A DNA stretch of 64,000 nucleotides from Pseudoteredinibacter isoporae_A (GTDB lineage: Bacteria > Pseudomonadota > Gammaproteobacteria > Pseudomonadales > Cellvibrionaceae): the NCBI RefSeq assembly GCF_040372805.1, contig NZ_BAABWJ010000001.1, positions 620,001 through 684,000 on the forward strand. Reading direction: 5' to 3'. The notes under the pieces are model-generated. The model was given only the letters and a program-made list of their open reading frames with translations. It made no database searches and was not told where the DNA came from. Every line of letters begins with the position of its first letter. Position 1 is the first letter of the stretch. Below are positions 1-8,864 of this stretch, one piece after another. The position numbers and the translations under genes were made by a program.

Positions 1-643
1 CTTTTTTGTCGTACATGCCGACAGCGGTATTGATCGACTTGATCGCTTTCTTAGGCTTCTTATTGGTGTAATAAATCTGCCCTAACAAAGCGTGGGCGTC
101 AGCACCAATAATCGGAGCCATGCTCATCCACTTTTCAATGGTCTTTTCAGCTGCATCATAATCTTCCAATACAAACTGGAGCTGACCAACCGTATAGGTG
201 ATCTGCACTTCAAGACCCAGTGGAATTTGCGGGCTCTGAGCCAGCAATAACTTATATTCCTTAATGGCGTTACGATAATCTTCCAAACTGTAATAAGCGA
301 AACCTTTCAGGTTATACACCTGAGCCTTTTCGTACTTATTAAATTTGTCAGTATTAATCTCATTAAGCAATTTCAAAGCACCGCGGTAATCCGGCTCACC
401 CTGTTCAGGGTTGATGAGCTGGTTAGGCGCTTCGAGTTTTTTAAACACCTTTTGGCTTAGGGCCGGTGTTTTACGCGTTTTCTGGGGTGGCTTTTTCGTC
501 GCTTCTTGAGCGTAAACCGCACCAAAAGTCGCATCTTGATTAAAAGCTTTCATCACCACACTGGATACTGCTGGGGCAAGCATCAGCGGAGCCGCCAGCA
601 GAGTGTGTTTGACGAACTTTGTTGCCGCAGCCGTCATTTTCAT
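1..643 (-). CDS. TPR-repeat protein of the TonB operon (3' end cut by window)
   Basis: The frame is open from an ATG at 643 to the window edge, giving about 214 residues of a longer protein. It starts with a signal-like hydrophobic stretch (residues about 10-30) and continues with helical tetratricopeptide-type repeats containing motifs such as AQVYNLKGFAYYSLEDY and AHALLGQIYY. It begins 13 bp after the tonB stop and is the last visible gene of the operon. In the TtpC-type TonB systems of Vibrio and Shewanella a periplasmic TPR protein sits in this same place, and a role as accessory to the TonB motor is inferred. The C-terminus is not visible. Confidence 0.85.
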   Translation of the reverse strand, partial: MKMTAAATKFVKHTLLAAPLMLAPAVSSVVMKAFNQDATFGAVYAQEATKKPPQKTRKTPALSQKVFKKLEAPNQLINPEQGEPDYRGALKLLNEINTDKFNKYEKAQVYNLKGFAYYSLEDYRNAIKEYKLLLAQSPQIPLGLEVQITYTVGQLQFVLEDYDAAEKTIEKWMSMAPIIGADAHALLGQIYYTNKKPKKAIKSINTAVGMYDKK

Positions 644-656
644 GTTGTCACCCATT

Positions 657-1271
657 CTATTGTGCAATGGCGAAGGATATCTTGTTGCGCACGCCAGGAA
701 CCTCAATTGGCTCACCGTCGATAACCCGCGGCTTGTACTTAAACTTCAGCGCCGCTTTCATTGCCGCTTTGGCAAAGATTGTGGAACCTTCAGGTACGTG
801 CTCTACAACTACCGGGTTACTTACCGCACCACTCTTGGTCACAGTAAATTCAACAATAACATAACCTTCAATACCACGACTAAGCGCTCGACGAGGATAC
901 TGGGGCTGAACCTTCACGATCGGCAAATATTCACCATCGGAAGAGAAACCGCCAACACCCGCCACGTTTAGATTTGCCTGTACCTTCGGGGCACCCATAT
1001 TGATAGCGTCAGGGCTAACATCAGGAGTGTCGAATTCAGGTTGAGGCATCTCTGGTGGTGGCTCATCCGGCTCTTCGGGTTTTTCAGGTTTTTCTGTTTC
1101 GAAGCGCGTCTCAATCTTCGCTTCCGGCATATGAATGTCGGCAATCTTAGTAGCCTCAGCCTCTTCAGGCTCTTTCATATTGGCCGCGATCAAGGTGTGC
1201 ATCAAAACGAACAAGCCAAAAGTCACTGCGAGTGCAACGGCTCCGGCTATTATGAGTCGTACAGGATTCAT
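657..1271 (-). CDS. tonB: TonB family energy transducer (TonB2 type)
   Basis: This 204-residue protein has one N-terminal membrane segment (about residues 7-28), a Pro/Glu-rich periplasmic linker (about 55-90) and a C-terminal TonB domain (about 115-204, with YPRRALSRGIEGYVIVEF). It should couple the proton-driven ExbB/ExbD complex in the inner membrane to outer-membrane receptors such as the one at 28373-30880. The short linker and the company of two ExbB-type proteins match TonB2 systems. It starts 8 bp after exbD and is followed by the TPR gene, so one transcript is likely. Confidence 0.93.
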   Translation of the reverse strand: MNPVRLIIAGAVALAVTFGLFVLMHTLIAANMKEPEEAEATKIADIHMPEAKIETRFETEKPEKPEEPDEPPPEMPQPEFDTPDVSPDAINMGAPKVQANLNVAGVGGFSSDGEYLPIVKVQPQYPRRALSRGIEGYVIVEFTVTKSGAVSNPVVVEHVPEGSTIFAKAAMKAALKFKYKPRVIDGEPIEVPGVRNKISFAIAQ

Positions 1272-1279
1272 AGCTCGCC

Positions 1280-1678
1280 CTAGTTCTTCTCTGTTGCCAC
1301 AGCAACGTCAGTGACACCCAGATCACGGGCGGCGTCAACCACCTTAGTCAGGGTTTCAATGCTTGCCTTATCATCCGCCTGGACCACAATCCCCCCTTTC
1401 GGGTTCTCCGCACGCAATTGCTCGATGCGGTTACGCACCTGACGCTCATCAATGCGACTTTTGTCGATCCAGATTTCATTGTTGCCGCTAATCGCAATCA
1501 AGATATTCGACTTGTACTTCTGCTCCGCAGTGGTCGCATCAGGTCGATTAATCTCAATACCGGTTTCCTTAATGAAGGAAGCCGTTACGATGAAGAAGAT
1601 CAACATGATGAACACCACGTCAAGCATAGGTGTTAAGTCAATGCCGCCTTCTTCTTCAACTTTTCTTTTTTTGGCCAT
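1280..1678 (-). CDS. exbD: Biopolymer transport protein ExbD
   Basis: The 132-residue protein has a basic cytoplasmic N-terminus, one membrane helix with the conserved proton-carrying Asp (IDLTPMLDVVFIMLIFF; the Asp of MLDVVF) and a small periplasmic domain. This is the normal length and layout of ExbD, the partner of ExbB in the TonB motor. It lies between exbB (67 bp upstream) and tonB (8 bp downstream). The exbB-exbD gap of 67 bp is the longest in the operon and could hold an internal signal, but none was recognised. Confidence 0.95.
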   Translation of the reverse strand: MAKKRKVEEEGGIDLTPMLDVVFIMLIFFIVTASFIKETGIEINRPDATTAEQKYKSNILIAISGNNEIWIDKSRIDERQVRNRIEQLRAENPKGGIVVQADDKASIETLTKVVDAARDLGVTDVAVATEKN

Positions 1679-1745
1679 GGTTACTCTCTTAACATAACCG
1701 ATTAATACTTAGCGTCTGCCTTGTGGCACTAAGCAGTCGGACTGC

Positions 1746-2273
1746 TTAGTGATCCATCGTCAGGTGATCTGCAAGTAACTGATTTTCACGTTCGGCGATA
1801 CGCGTAACCAGGGTGTTACCAAATACGCCCGAAAGCGCTGCAACCATACCCGCCATTGTCGGGATTGTTGCTTTGGATACACCACTAGCCATGGATTTCG
1901 CATCACCACCACCAGTAATGGCCAAGACGTTAAACACTTCGATCATTCCCCATACGGTACCCAGCAGACCAAATAATGGCGCCAGAGAAACCAGGGTCTC
2001 GATCATGCTCATATTCGAGCGAACCTTCTCACTTACACGAGAAATCAGTGCATAACGAATTTGGTGGGCATTCCAGGACTGGCGCTCGGGACGAGCTTCC
2101 CAGGTATCTAAAGCGCCTTGCACATCGCGCTTCAGAGTTCCCTTGAAATACCACAAACGTTCGAAAATCAGTGTCCACATGACGAAGGTCAGGATGGCGA
2201 TTAGGATAAGAACCTCACCACCCGACTCCACAAAGGCCTTAATGGCTTCTAATTGATCCATTAATGCCGTCAT
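1746..2273 (-). CDS. exbB: ExbB-type proton channel subunit (short form)
   Basis: A 175-residue MotA/TolQ/ExbB family protein with three membrane segments. The family signature lies around residues 90-150 (SLAPLFGLLGTVWGMIEVF, then a glycine-rich turn and SGVSKATIPTMAGMVAAL). It is the compact ExbB that pairs with ExbD. It starts 10 bp after the long ExbB/TtpC gene, and having two ExbB-like proteins in one operon is the hallmark of the TonB2/TtpC arrangement. Confidence 0.93.
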   Translation of the reverse strand: MTALMDQLEAIKAFVESGGEVLILIAILTFVMWTLIFERLWYFKGTLKRDVQGALDTWEARPERQSWNAHQIRYALISRVSEKVRSNMSMIETLVSLAPLFGLLGTVWGMIEVFNVLAITGGGDAKSMASGVSKATIPTMAGMVAALSGVFGNTLVTRIAERENQLLADHLTMDH

Positions 2274-2283
2274 GAGTACTCTC

Positions 2284-3654
2284 CTACTTAGCTTCTACGT
2301 TTTCAGCTACGATACCAGCGCTTTGCTCATCCAAGATGTGCAGAACACGCTGAGCACGACCGTTAACCAAGGTGTGCATCAATACAGTAGGAATAGCCAC
2401 AACCAGACCCAGTACTGTGGTTACCAGAGCACCGGAAATACCGCCAGCCATTGCTTTCGGGTCACCAGCACCGAAGATAGTGATCGCCTGGAAGGTCACG
2501 ATCATACCGGTTACGGTACCCAACAGACCCAGCAGAGGCGCTACCGCAGAGATAATCTTCAGCAGCTGCAGGCCGGATTCGATAGCAGGCTTCTCTTTTA
2601 GAACCGCTTCTTCAAGCTTAAGTTCCAGAGTCTCGCCATCCAGGTTTGGATTGTCTTCAGCAACCTTCAGTACACGACCGAGTGGGTTGTTAGTGTTGGC
2701 TTTATCAGACTTCAGCTGAGCGCTCACCTTGGCAGACACGCCGGTCAGAACAATCAGACGGAAGATGGCCAGCAACATGGCAAATACACCAACACCGGTA
2801 ATGATGTAACCAACCAGTTGACCCTGGTGCCAGCGCTCCACAATAGAAGGACTGTTGATCAGTGCACCCAGGTAAGAACCACCGGAAGGACCGGTAGGGT
2901 CGATACCCACTTTAGAGAATGTGCCAGGAGCCGCAGATTCCAGAGCCTTAGCTTGCGCCAGGTATTCGGTAGGCTGACGAGGCAGCTCTTCCAATTTACC
3001 TTCTTTGAAGCTCAGGTATTGACCATCGGAAACCAAGTTAAAGGTACCAATACGAACAACGTCTTGGTCAGCCTTGTCACCATTTGGCTTGATTACGGTA
3101 CCAGTGAACTTAACCACTTTACCGCCTTCGATGGTTTCACGCTGAATTTCATACCACAACTGCTCAATCTCTTCGATTGTCGGCAGCTGATCAGCGCTGT
3201 TCATTTTCTCGATCAAGTCGTCCAAAAACTGAGAACGCTCGTCGTACTGGGCACTCACCAGAGAAGTTTCAACGTTAGAACGCAGGTCACCGGCCGCAGA
3301 GGTCAAGTGGCCAAACAGTTCTTTCAAAGAACCCAAACGCTCTTGCAGCTGTTGACGCTTCTGGTCAACGGCTACTTCGTTTTCTTCGTAGTTCTTTTCC
3401 AGACGAACTGAACGAGCTTCTTCGTTAGCCTTGGTTTGCTTGGCTTGGTTCAGCAAAGTTTGCTGATTAGCCTTCTGGCGACGGAAGTCAGCTTCACGCT
3501 TACGCTGATCAGAGGTTTCGGCCACACGGGCGTCTTTAACCATTTTCAGCAGCTCATCCAAAGAGGCTGCTTTGTCCTGGGCCATAGCAGTGCCGGCAGA
3601 CAGCATGCCTGCTGCGGCGATAGCAATAACGCGCTTGGCGAAGGTCATTTTCAT
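2284..3654 (-). CDS. Long ExbB-like protein (TtpC type)
   Basis: A 456-residue protein with a signal peptide (about 1-25), a long charged coiled-coil region (about 30-130), a periplasmic domain to about residue 275, and a C-terminal MotA/TolQ/ExbB domain (SAVAPLLGLLGTVTGMIVTF, then GGISGALVTTVLGLVVAIP). This is the layout of TtpC, which is needed for TonB2 function in Vibrio and may bridge the periplasm. Its ATG overlaps the stop of the DUF3450 gene by 4 bp (ATGA), which suggests translational coupling. The exact function here is inferred from the family and the operon. Confidence 0.9.
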   Translation of the reverse strand: MKMTFAKRVIAIAAAGMLSAGTAMAQDKAASLDELLKMVKDARVAETSDQRKREADFRRQKANQQTLLNQAKQTKANEEARSVRLEKNYEENEVAVDQKRQQLQERLGSLKELFGHLTSAAGDLRSNVETSLVSAQYDERSQFLDDLIEKMNSADQLPTIEEIEQLWYEIQRETIEGGKVVKFTGTVIKPNGDKADQDVVRIGTFNLVSDGQYLSFKEGKLEELPRQPTEYLAQAKALESAAPGTFSKVGIDPTGPSGGSYLGALINSPSIVERWHQGQLVGYIITGVGVFAMLLAIFRLIVLTGVSAKVSAQLKSDKANTNNPLGRVLKVAEDNPNLDGETLELKLEEAVLKEKPAIESGLQLLKIISAVAPLLGLLGTVTGMIVTFQAITIFGAGDPKAMAGGISGALVTTVLGLVVAIPTVLMHTLVNGRAQRVLHILDEQSAGIVAENVEAK

Positions 3655-4436
3655 TGTGCAGCCTCCGGAGCCAGAATAGGTAGATCCATGATGTCGATTG
3701 TTGCTTGCTTCTTGGCGATCTTGATGCCTTTCAGGATGGCAGCACGGAATTCACCAGAATCAATCGCTTCCCACTGACGGGTGCTGGAGTTATAGGCGCC
3801 AGACTTTTGAGTATCAGTAGTTTGGTACATCAGGGCGATACGACCAACACGCAGGATATTCACCTCACGCTCTTGACCGTCGATCTCCAGAGTGTCTTTG
3901 TAGGTGTCGATCTTACGACCATACTCAGACTCAATTTTGTAGGCTTCCAATACCTGACGGAACTTCTCAGATACCGGGATATCAGCACGCTCCTGATTGT
4001 TACGCAACATTTCCAGACGCTCTTCACGCTCAGCGGTGTGGAAAGGCATATCCAGGCTAACGAACTGCTCCAGACCATCCAGCATACGCAGGATCAATGG
4101 CTGGATCTGACGCTCCATTACCGTTACCTGGTCAATGGAGTTAGTCAGGTTAGTGATAACCCTCAACTGGCTAGCAATCTGCTTTTCCAGCTGCTTGTTG
4201 TAAACACGCAAACCTTCGATCTGCTTATTTACGGTTTTAAAATCTTGTAACAGGCTGCTGGTTTGCTCAGCAATCTTATCGATTTTCTGTTGAGACTGAG
4301 CCCCTGATTGGGCTTTAGTCTGGCCAACCTTCAGGATGGCATCAATAGTTTGATCTGCTTGGGCGACACTCCCCATGAGTGTGCCGGCAGAAAGCACAGT
4401 GGTTAAAGCCACGGCTTTCAATCGCTGCTTCTTCAT
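3651..4436 (-). CDS. DUF3450 periplasmic protein, first gene of TonB2 operon
   Basis: A 261-residue protein with a cleavable signal peptide (ends near TLMGSVAQAD) and a predicted coiled-coil from about 45 to 110 (many Gln, Lys and Leu), then an alpha/beta C-terminal part. DUF3450 proteins are found almost only beside TtpC-type ExbB genes, which is the case here. The biochemical role is unknown; a periplasmic scaffold for the TonB2 complex is a reasonable inference. A strong purine-rich ribosome site (GGGGGAA) precedes the ATG, and a sigma70-like promoter lies about 65 bp upstream. Confidence 0.85.
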   Translation of the reverse strand: MKKQRLKAVALTTVLSAGTLMGSVAQADQTIDAILKVGQTKAQSGAQSQQKIDKIAEQTSSLLQDFKTVNKQIEGLRVYNKQLEKQIASQLRVITNLTNSIDQVTVMERQIQPLILRMLDGLEQFVSLDMPFHTAEREERLEMLRNNQERADIPVSEKFRQVLEAYKIESEYGRKIDTYKDTLEIDGQEREVNILRVGRIALMYQTTDTQKSGAYNSSTRQWEAIDSGEFRAAILKGIKIAKKQATIDIMDLPILAPEAAQ

Positions 4437-4500
4437 ATTTCCCCCAACTCGGGTGCTTCTATCAACTGAGTTTGCGACGTTCTCTAACTGGCGAATGGTT

Positions 4501-4529
4501 TATAGAAATTATCCATTTGCCGAGGTCAA
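4501..4529 (-). promoter_or_regulatory. Candidate sigma70 promoter of the DUF3450-ttpC-exbB-exbD-tonB operon
   Basis: On the minus strand TTGACC (4529-4524) is separated by 17 bp from TCTATA (4506-4501). The start of transcription would fall near 4494, about 58 bp before the DUF3450 ATG. No clear Fur-type box was recognised. The rest of the 303-bp gap 4437-4739 holds only a small hairpin (4627-4642) and no gene. Confidence 0.4.
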
Positions 4530-4739
4530 GAGTGCGCCATTGTAATAACAGGCTGGAGCAAGATTCAACGGTTAATCTGGCCCCTCTGAAAATTGTGTAA
4601 TTAAGTATCAGCCGGGTAACACATCCCCCGACTCGAATCGGGCACTAAGGTAACATATAAATTAAACCTGTCACAGAGCGGTTAAAATCAAGACAGTTGG
4701 GTGATTTTTAACCAATTTTGAATAAATGCTCGAAGACCG

Positions 4740-5258
4740 CTATGAATTATTTATGTCTCCAGAAGTAACACGCTCCAACACGCAGAAAGCGTACGGATAT
4801 GGATTACGCTCGCAGGCCGGATGTTCTTCGCAGGCGGTTTGCTGCCACTGCCCATCATCCAATGTTGGAAAAAAAGCGTCACCTTCCAACTCGACATACA
4901 CTCGAGTCAGGTAAATTTTTTCCGCCATGGGCAGGGCTTGACGATAAATTTCTGCGCCGCCAATTACCATGACATCAAGGGCAGGATTAAGTTGCTTTGC
5001 CAAACTCACTGCGGCGTCAAGATCATGCACAACTCGTACACCTTCGTGTTGCCAATCACGCTGACGAGTAATGATAATATTTTCGCGGCCCGGCAATGGA
5101 CGCCCAATCGAATCGAAGGTTTTGCGACCCATCACAATGGGTTTCGACATGGTCAGCTGTTTGAAATACTGCAAATCTTTTGGCAAGTGCCAAGGCAACT
5201 CATTATTCACGCCAATCACATTATTTTCTGCCGCCGCAACAACCAAGCAAACACTCAC
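4740..5258 (-). CDS. folA: Dihydrofolate reductase
   Basis: A 172-residue DHFR that reduces dihydrofolate to tetrahydrofolate with NADPH. Family motifs are in order: VVAAAENNVIG, ELPWHLPKDL (active-site Trp and the following acidic residue), KPIVMGRKTFDSIGRPLPGR (nucleotide binding) and VMIGGAEIY. The start is a GTG at 5258, with an AAGGT ribosome site about 9 bases upstream; the nearby ATG at 5263 is out of frame. It lies just downstream of thyA, whose product regenerates dihydrofolate, so the two enzymes work as one cycle. Confidence 0.96.
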   Translation of the reverse strand: MSVCLVVAAAENNVIGVNNELPWHLPKDLQYFKQLTMSKPIVMGRKTFDSIGRPLPGRENIIITRQRDWQHEGVRVVHDLDAAVSLAKQLNPALDVMVIGGAEIYRQALPMAEKIYLTRVYVELEGDAFFPTLDDGQWQQTACEEHPACERNPYPYAFCVLERVTSGDINNS

Positions 5259-5313
5259 TGCATCTTTACCTTATTCGTATTAATTTTATGGGGTCTTTCA
5301 AAAACACCGCCGC

Positions 5314-6147
5314 CTAAATAGCAACTGGCGCGGGAATGTGCGGATCGGGATGATAATTTTGCAATTCAAAATCGTCAAAACGAAAAGCAAAAATATCCTT
5401 AACCTGTGAATTAATTTTAATGCTCGGCAGTGCCTTGGGTGTGCGCTGCAATTGCAGCTCCACTTGTTCGGCATGATTGGAATACAAATGCGCATCGCCA
5501 AAGGTGTGAACAAAATCACCAGGCTCCAGATCGCAAACCTGAGCAATCATCATAGTCAGCAGCGCATACGAGGCAATATTAAAGGGCACCCCCAAAAATA
5601 TGTCGGCACTGCGCTGGTATAACTGGCACGAAAGTTTTCCCTCGGCGACGTAAAACTGGAACATGGTGTGGCAAGGCGCCAACGCCATCCGACCTTCTTT
5701 TACGTTATCCTGTGGCGACATACTCTCATCGGGCAAATCGGCAGGGTTCCAGGCTGAGATAATCAGGCGACGGGAATCCGGCTTGCGCTTGATCATATCA
5801 ATCAGTTGCGTGATCTGATCAATACTCTCACCATTTGGAGCTGGCCAACTGCGCCACTGGTAACCATATACAGGGCCTAAATCACCCTCTTCGCTGGCCC
5901 ACTCATCCCAAATACTGACACCATTTTCTTTTAGATACGCTGTATTAGTATCACCATTTAAAAACCATAACAGCTCGTGAACGATGGATTTCAGGTGGCA
6001 TTTTTTCGTTGTCACCAAAGGAAAACCGTCCGACAAATCAAAACGCATTTGGTAACCAAAAACACTTTTGGTTCCTGTTCCGGTGCGGTCGCTCTTTTCA
6101 CAACCCTGGTCGCGCACATGGCGCATTAAATCGAGATACTGTTTCAT
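5314..6147 (-). CDS. thyA: Thymidylate synthase
   Basis: A 277-residue ThyA that methylates dUMP to dTMP using methylenetetrahydrofolate. Visible motifs are [12 protein letters not shown] at the N-terminus, the catalytic Cys in [31 protein letters not shown] for substrate binding, and HLYSNH near the C-terminus. It is slightly longer than the 264-residue E. coli enzyme because of a short insert around [11 protein letters not shown]. The order lgt-thyA-folA is conserved in many gammaproteobacteria and is consistent with an operon. Confidence 0.97.
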   Translation of the reverse strand: MKQYLDLMRHVRDQGCEKSDRTGTGTKSVFGYQMRFDLSDGFPLVTTKKCHLKSIVHELLWFLNGDTNTAYLKENGVSIWDEWASEEGDLGPVYGYQWRSWPAPNGESIDQITQLIDMIKRKPDSRRLIISAWNPADLPDESMSPQDNVKEGRMALAPCHTMFQFYVAEGKLSCQLYQRSADIFLGVPFNIASYALLTMMIAQVCDLEPGDFVHTFGDAHLYSNHAEQVELQLQRTPKALPSIKINSQVKDIFAFRFDDFELQNYHPDPHIPAPVAI

Positions 6148-6194
6148 TAAATGTCTTTCTCTTAAACGGGACGCGCTCAGCTCCCAAATAGGTA

Positions 6195-7031
6195 TCAGGC
6201 TTCTTTAGTACTGTTGCTTTCTGTGTCCACGCCGCTCTTTTCTTTCGACGCCGCGAAGTAGGCCCAGGCGATCAACAACAAACCCGCCGCAATCATTGGC
6301 AAGGACAAAACTTGCCCGCGTGTCACCCAACCCAGCCAAAGCTGATCTTGTAAATGAGCATCGGGAGCGCGTACGAATTCCACAATAAAACGGAAGCTGC
6401 CGTACAACGCCAAAAATAATCCACTCACGGCGCCACGCGGCCTTGGTTTTCTTGAAAACCAAAACAACACCACAAACAATACCAAGCCTTCCAAAAATGC
6501 CTGATACAACTGCGAAGGGTGGCGAGGGTTCATCGGGTCATTGGGGAAATACATAGCCCAAGGAGCATCCGGGTCAGTAACACGCCCCCACAATTCCTGC
6601 CCAATAAAATTTCCGATACGCCCAAAGCCCAAACCCAAAGGCACTAATGGCGCCACAAAATCACCCAGTTGTAACAAGGTTGTTTTCGTGCGACGCGCAT
6701 AAAAAAAGATGGCAACACATACACCAAGCAAACCACCATGGAAAGACATGCCTCCCTCCCAGACTCGGAACAGCCAAAGTGGATCGACTAAAAATTTATC
6801 AAAATGGTAAAACAATACGTAACCAAAACGGCCACCGAGAATCACGCCAAAAGCGCCAAACATAATCAGATCTTCAACCTGATTCGGTGCGATAGGCGAA
6901 CCCGGCCTGCGCGCACGCCGCATCCCTAGATACCAAGCCATGGCGAACGCCAACAGATACATAATGCCGTACCAGTGGACCTTCAGGCCGAATAAATTAA
7001 ACGCTACCGGATCAATATCGGGGTATTGCAT
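6195..7031 (-). CDS. lgt: Prolipoprotein diacylglyceryl transferase
   Basis: A 278-residue polytopic inner-membrane enzyme that adds diacylglycerol from phosphatidylglycerol to the lipobox Cys of prelipoproteins. The Lgt signature is clear: [22 protein letters not shown], then [13 protein letters not shown], and [12 protein letters not shown]. It starts 18 bp after the TauE/SafE gene and is followed by thyA. Its substrates in this window include the predicted lipoproteins at 10751, 15590 and 18069. Confidence 0.97.
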   Translation of the reverse strand: MQYPDIDPVAFNLFGLKVHWYGIMYLLAFAMAWYLGMRRARRPGSPIAPNQVEDLIMFGAFGVILGGRFGYVLFYHFDKFLVDPLWLFRVWEGGMSFHGGLLGVCVAIFFYARRTKTTLLQLGDFVAPLVPLGLGFGRIGNFIGQELWGRVTDPDAPWAMYFPNDPMNPRHPSQLYQAFLEGLVLFVVLFWFSRKPRPRGAVSGLFLALYGSFRFIVEFVRAPDAHLQDQLWLGWVTRGQVLSLPMIAAGLLLIAWAYFAASKEKSGVDTESNSTKEA

Positions 7032-7049
7032 AAGTTTGATTCACTAAAT

Positions 7050-7853
7050 TCAGATGGAGTCTATGATACCACTAAGCATAAAATTGAGCCCCACCAGACA
7101 AAGAAAAACGGCAAAGCATCGCTGCAACAAAGCGGGCGAAAGTTTGTGCGCCAGTAGGGCGCCAAAACGGGCTGACAAGGTGCTGAATACGGCAATCCCC
7201 AACCAGGCCGGCCAATACACCAACCCTATACTCCTCTCAGGGAGAGCTTCCAGTGCCAAGCCGCTGTAGATAAAACTCAAGGTGCCCACCAGGGCGATTG
7301 GAAAGCCCAATGCAGCACCGCAGGCAACCGCTTTTTGCGCTTGCACACCTCGAGAACTCAAGAAGGGCACCGTCAGTGATCCACCACCGATACCGAAAAT
7401 AGCAGAGGCCCAACCAATACCCCCGGAAACCGGCACCAGCAGAGCAGGGCTGAGTGATTTTTGCACCACCTCCTGTCGAGACTTGTTCCACATCCGCCAA
7501 GCAGTGTAGAGCGCAAACACACCAATAATGATTTGCAAATGCTCGCCTCTGATCCCCACCGCAGTCAGGCCACCCAGCCAACTGCCGAGCGCAATGCCCG
7601 GCGCCATCAAGGCCACCAAAGACCAATTGACCGCCCCTTGCTTATGGTGGGCATAAATCGAGCTGATCGACGTACTGACAATACAGGCAAGTGAGGTCGC
7701 AATCGCCATGTGCACCAGATGCTCGGATGGAAAACCCAATACCCCAAAGCTGTAGATCAACACCGGCACTATAATGATGCCGCCACCAACCCCGAAAAGA
7801 CCCGCTGCAATACCTGCAAATACGCCCAAGATTGCGTAAATCAAAAACAGCAT
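7050..7853 (-). CDS. TauE/SafE family membrane permease
   Basis: A polytopic protein with about eight membrane helices and the glycine-rich family motifs FGVGGGIIIVPVLIY (N-terminal half) and FGIGGGSLTVPFL (C-terminal half), the two-fold repeat typical of TauE/SafE anion exporters. The frame extends to a GTG at 7880, but the ATG at 7853 (MLFLIYAIL) begins the first helix and has a GGGGG ribosome-site-like run just before it, so 7853 is preferred (267 residues). Substrate unknown; sulfonates or sulfite are known for relatives. Linked to lgt as in pseudomonads. Confidence 0.87.
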   Translation of the reverse strand: MLFLIYAILGVFAGIAAGLFGVGGGIIIVPVLIYSFGVLGFPSEHLVHMAIATSLACIVSTSISSIYAHHKQGAVNWSLVALMAPGIALGSWLGGLTAVGIRGEHLQIIIGVFALYTAWRMWNKSRQEVVQKSLSPALLVPVSGGIGWASAIFGIGGGSLTVPFLSSRGVQAQKAVACGAALGFPIALVGTLSFIYSGLALEALPERSIGLVYWPAWLGIAVFSTLSARFGALLAHKLSPALLQRCFAVFLCLVGLNFMLSGIIDSI

Positions 7854-7960
7854 TCTGCCCCCGGAAAATTCAGCTGCCACACAAATCAGTTAATGCGGGG
7901 CATTATGGTGCCTAGTTCTGTTAGACTCCACCACCAATTTCATTTATCCCTGCCGATGCC

Positions 7961-8716
7961 ATGTGTTTGATTTTATTTCGCTTTGACCCGAGCGCCGAGC
8001 ATGCCCTGATCGCCGCCGCCAACCGCGATGAAGCCTATGATCGGCCAACCGCCAGGGCCGAATTTTGGCAGGAATCCCCCCATATTCTTGCGGGACGAGA
8101 CCTGGAAGCCGGGGGCAGCTGGCTGGGTTTGAGCCAGAATGGGCGTTTCGCAGCACTGACAAACTTTCGAGAGGGGGCAGCCACTCCCCACCAAGGCCCC
8201 TCACGAGGCCAGCTCGTCAGTGAATTTCTGGACTCTGAACTCAGCCCACGTGAGTACCTGAGCCAGCTGGAGCAATCTGCCCAACACTACGCCGGTTTCA
8301 ATCTGCTCACGGGAAATGCCCATGAGCTCTGGCACTTCAGTAATCGGGGAGGCGCCGCCCAGCCACTGACACCAGGCTATTACGCGCTCAGCAATGGAAA
8401 CTTCGACGCCCCTTGGCCAAAGGCGCTTGAGGGCAAAGCCAAACTGCAAACCTGCATAGAGCAGGGCGCCCAGGCCGAAGAGCTGCGCCAGTTACTGCTT
8501 GACGAGCAAGTATTTGAAAATGGCTTGCCTGACACAGGCATCGGTGAGGAACTGGAACGCCTGCTTAGCCCTCTCTTTATACGCGGTTCACACTACGGCA
8601 CTCGCAGCTCCAGCGTGGTCTTCCTTGGAGAGCGGGAATTCGACTTTTATGAGTACAATTACCCATATGGTGATCTGACCCAACCTGATCGCCGCCATTT
8701 CCAGCATTGCTTCTAA
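7961..8716 (+). CDS. NRDE family protein (TANGO2-like)
   Basis: A 251-residue protein of the NRDE/TANGO2 family. It begins MCLILF, with Cys at position 2, the presumed N-terminal nucleophile after Met removal, and carries the name-giving motif [13 protein letters not shown], followed by [20 protein letters not shown]. The fold resembles N-terminal-nucleophile hydrolases. The cellular role in bacteria is not firmly known; heme handling has been proposed for relatives. It is transcribed away from the lgt cluster and ends just before the TetR operator region. Confidence 0.88.
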   Translation: MCLILFRFDPSAEHALIAAANRDEAYDRPTARAEFWQESPHILAGRDLEAGGSWLGLSQNGRFAALTNFREGAATPHQGPSRGQLVSEFLDSELSPREYLSQLEQSAQHYAGFNLLTGNAHELWHFSNRGGAAQPLTPGYYALSNGNFDAPWPKALEGKAKLQTCIEQGAQAEELRQLLLDEQVFENGLPDTGIGEELERLLSPLFIRGSHYGTRSSSVVFLGEREFDFYEYNYPYGDLTQPDRRHFQHCF

Positions 8717-8760
8717 ACGCCACATCTCATCGTTATATATAGAAGGGTGTGTTGGCGATT

Positions 8761-8811
8761 TATTTGCCCAAAAGTAAAGTAAATTGAATTCACTTTACTT
8801 TTGGGCAAATA
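8761..8811. promoter_or_regulatory. Perfect long inverted repeat, probable TetR operator
   Basis: Two 20-bp arms, 8761-8780 (TATTTGCCCAAAAGTAAAGT) and its exact reverse complement 8792-8811, are separated by 11 bp. The repeat ends 53 bp before the ATG of the TetR gene. It is A+T-rich and lacks the T-run of a terminator for the gene at 7961, so an operator for the adjacent TetR protein (autoregulation and control of the Rieske gene) is the simplest reading. Confidence 0.65.
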
Positions 8812-8864
8812 TCAATCAATCTACACACTGTAGAGACAAGACCGCAGTGAAAGGCGCCACACAA

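Noticed and set aside
2818..3411. Long plus-strand frame of 197 residues
   Set aside because: It is wholly inside the long ExbB/TtpC gene on the other strand and its translation has no family features.
3705..4250. Plus-strand frame of 181 residues
   Set aside because: It is antisense to the DUF3450 gene and reflects that gene's codon bias.
4627..4642. tRNA T-arm-like hairpin (CCCGA, TTCGAG, TCGGG on the minus strand)
   Set aside because: The loop has six bases rather than seven and no acceptor, D or anticodon arm can be placed around it.
8784..8864. TTG-initiated extension of the TetR gene
   Set aside because: It would run through the inverted repeat and give a non-family N-terminus; the ATG at 8865 fits better.
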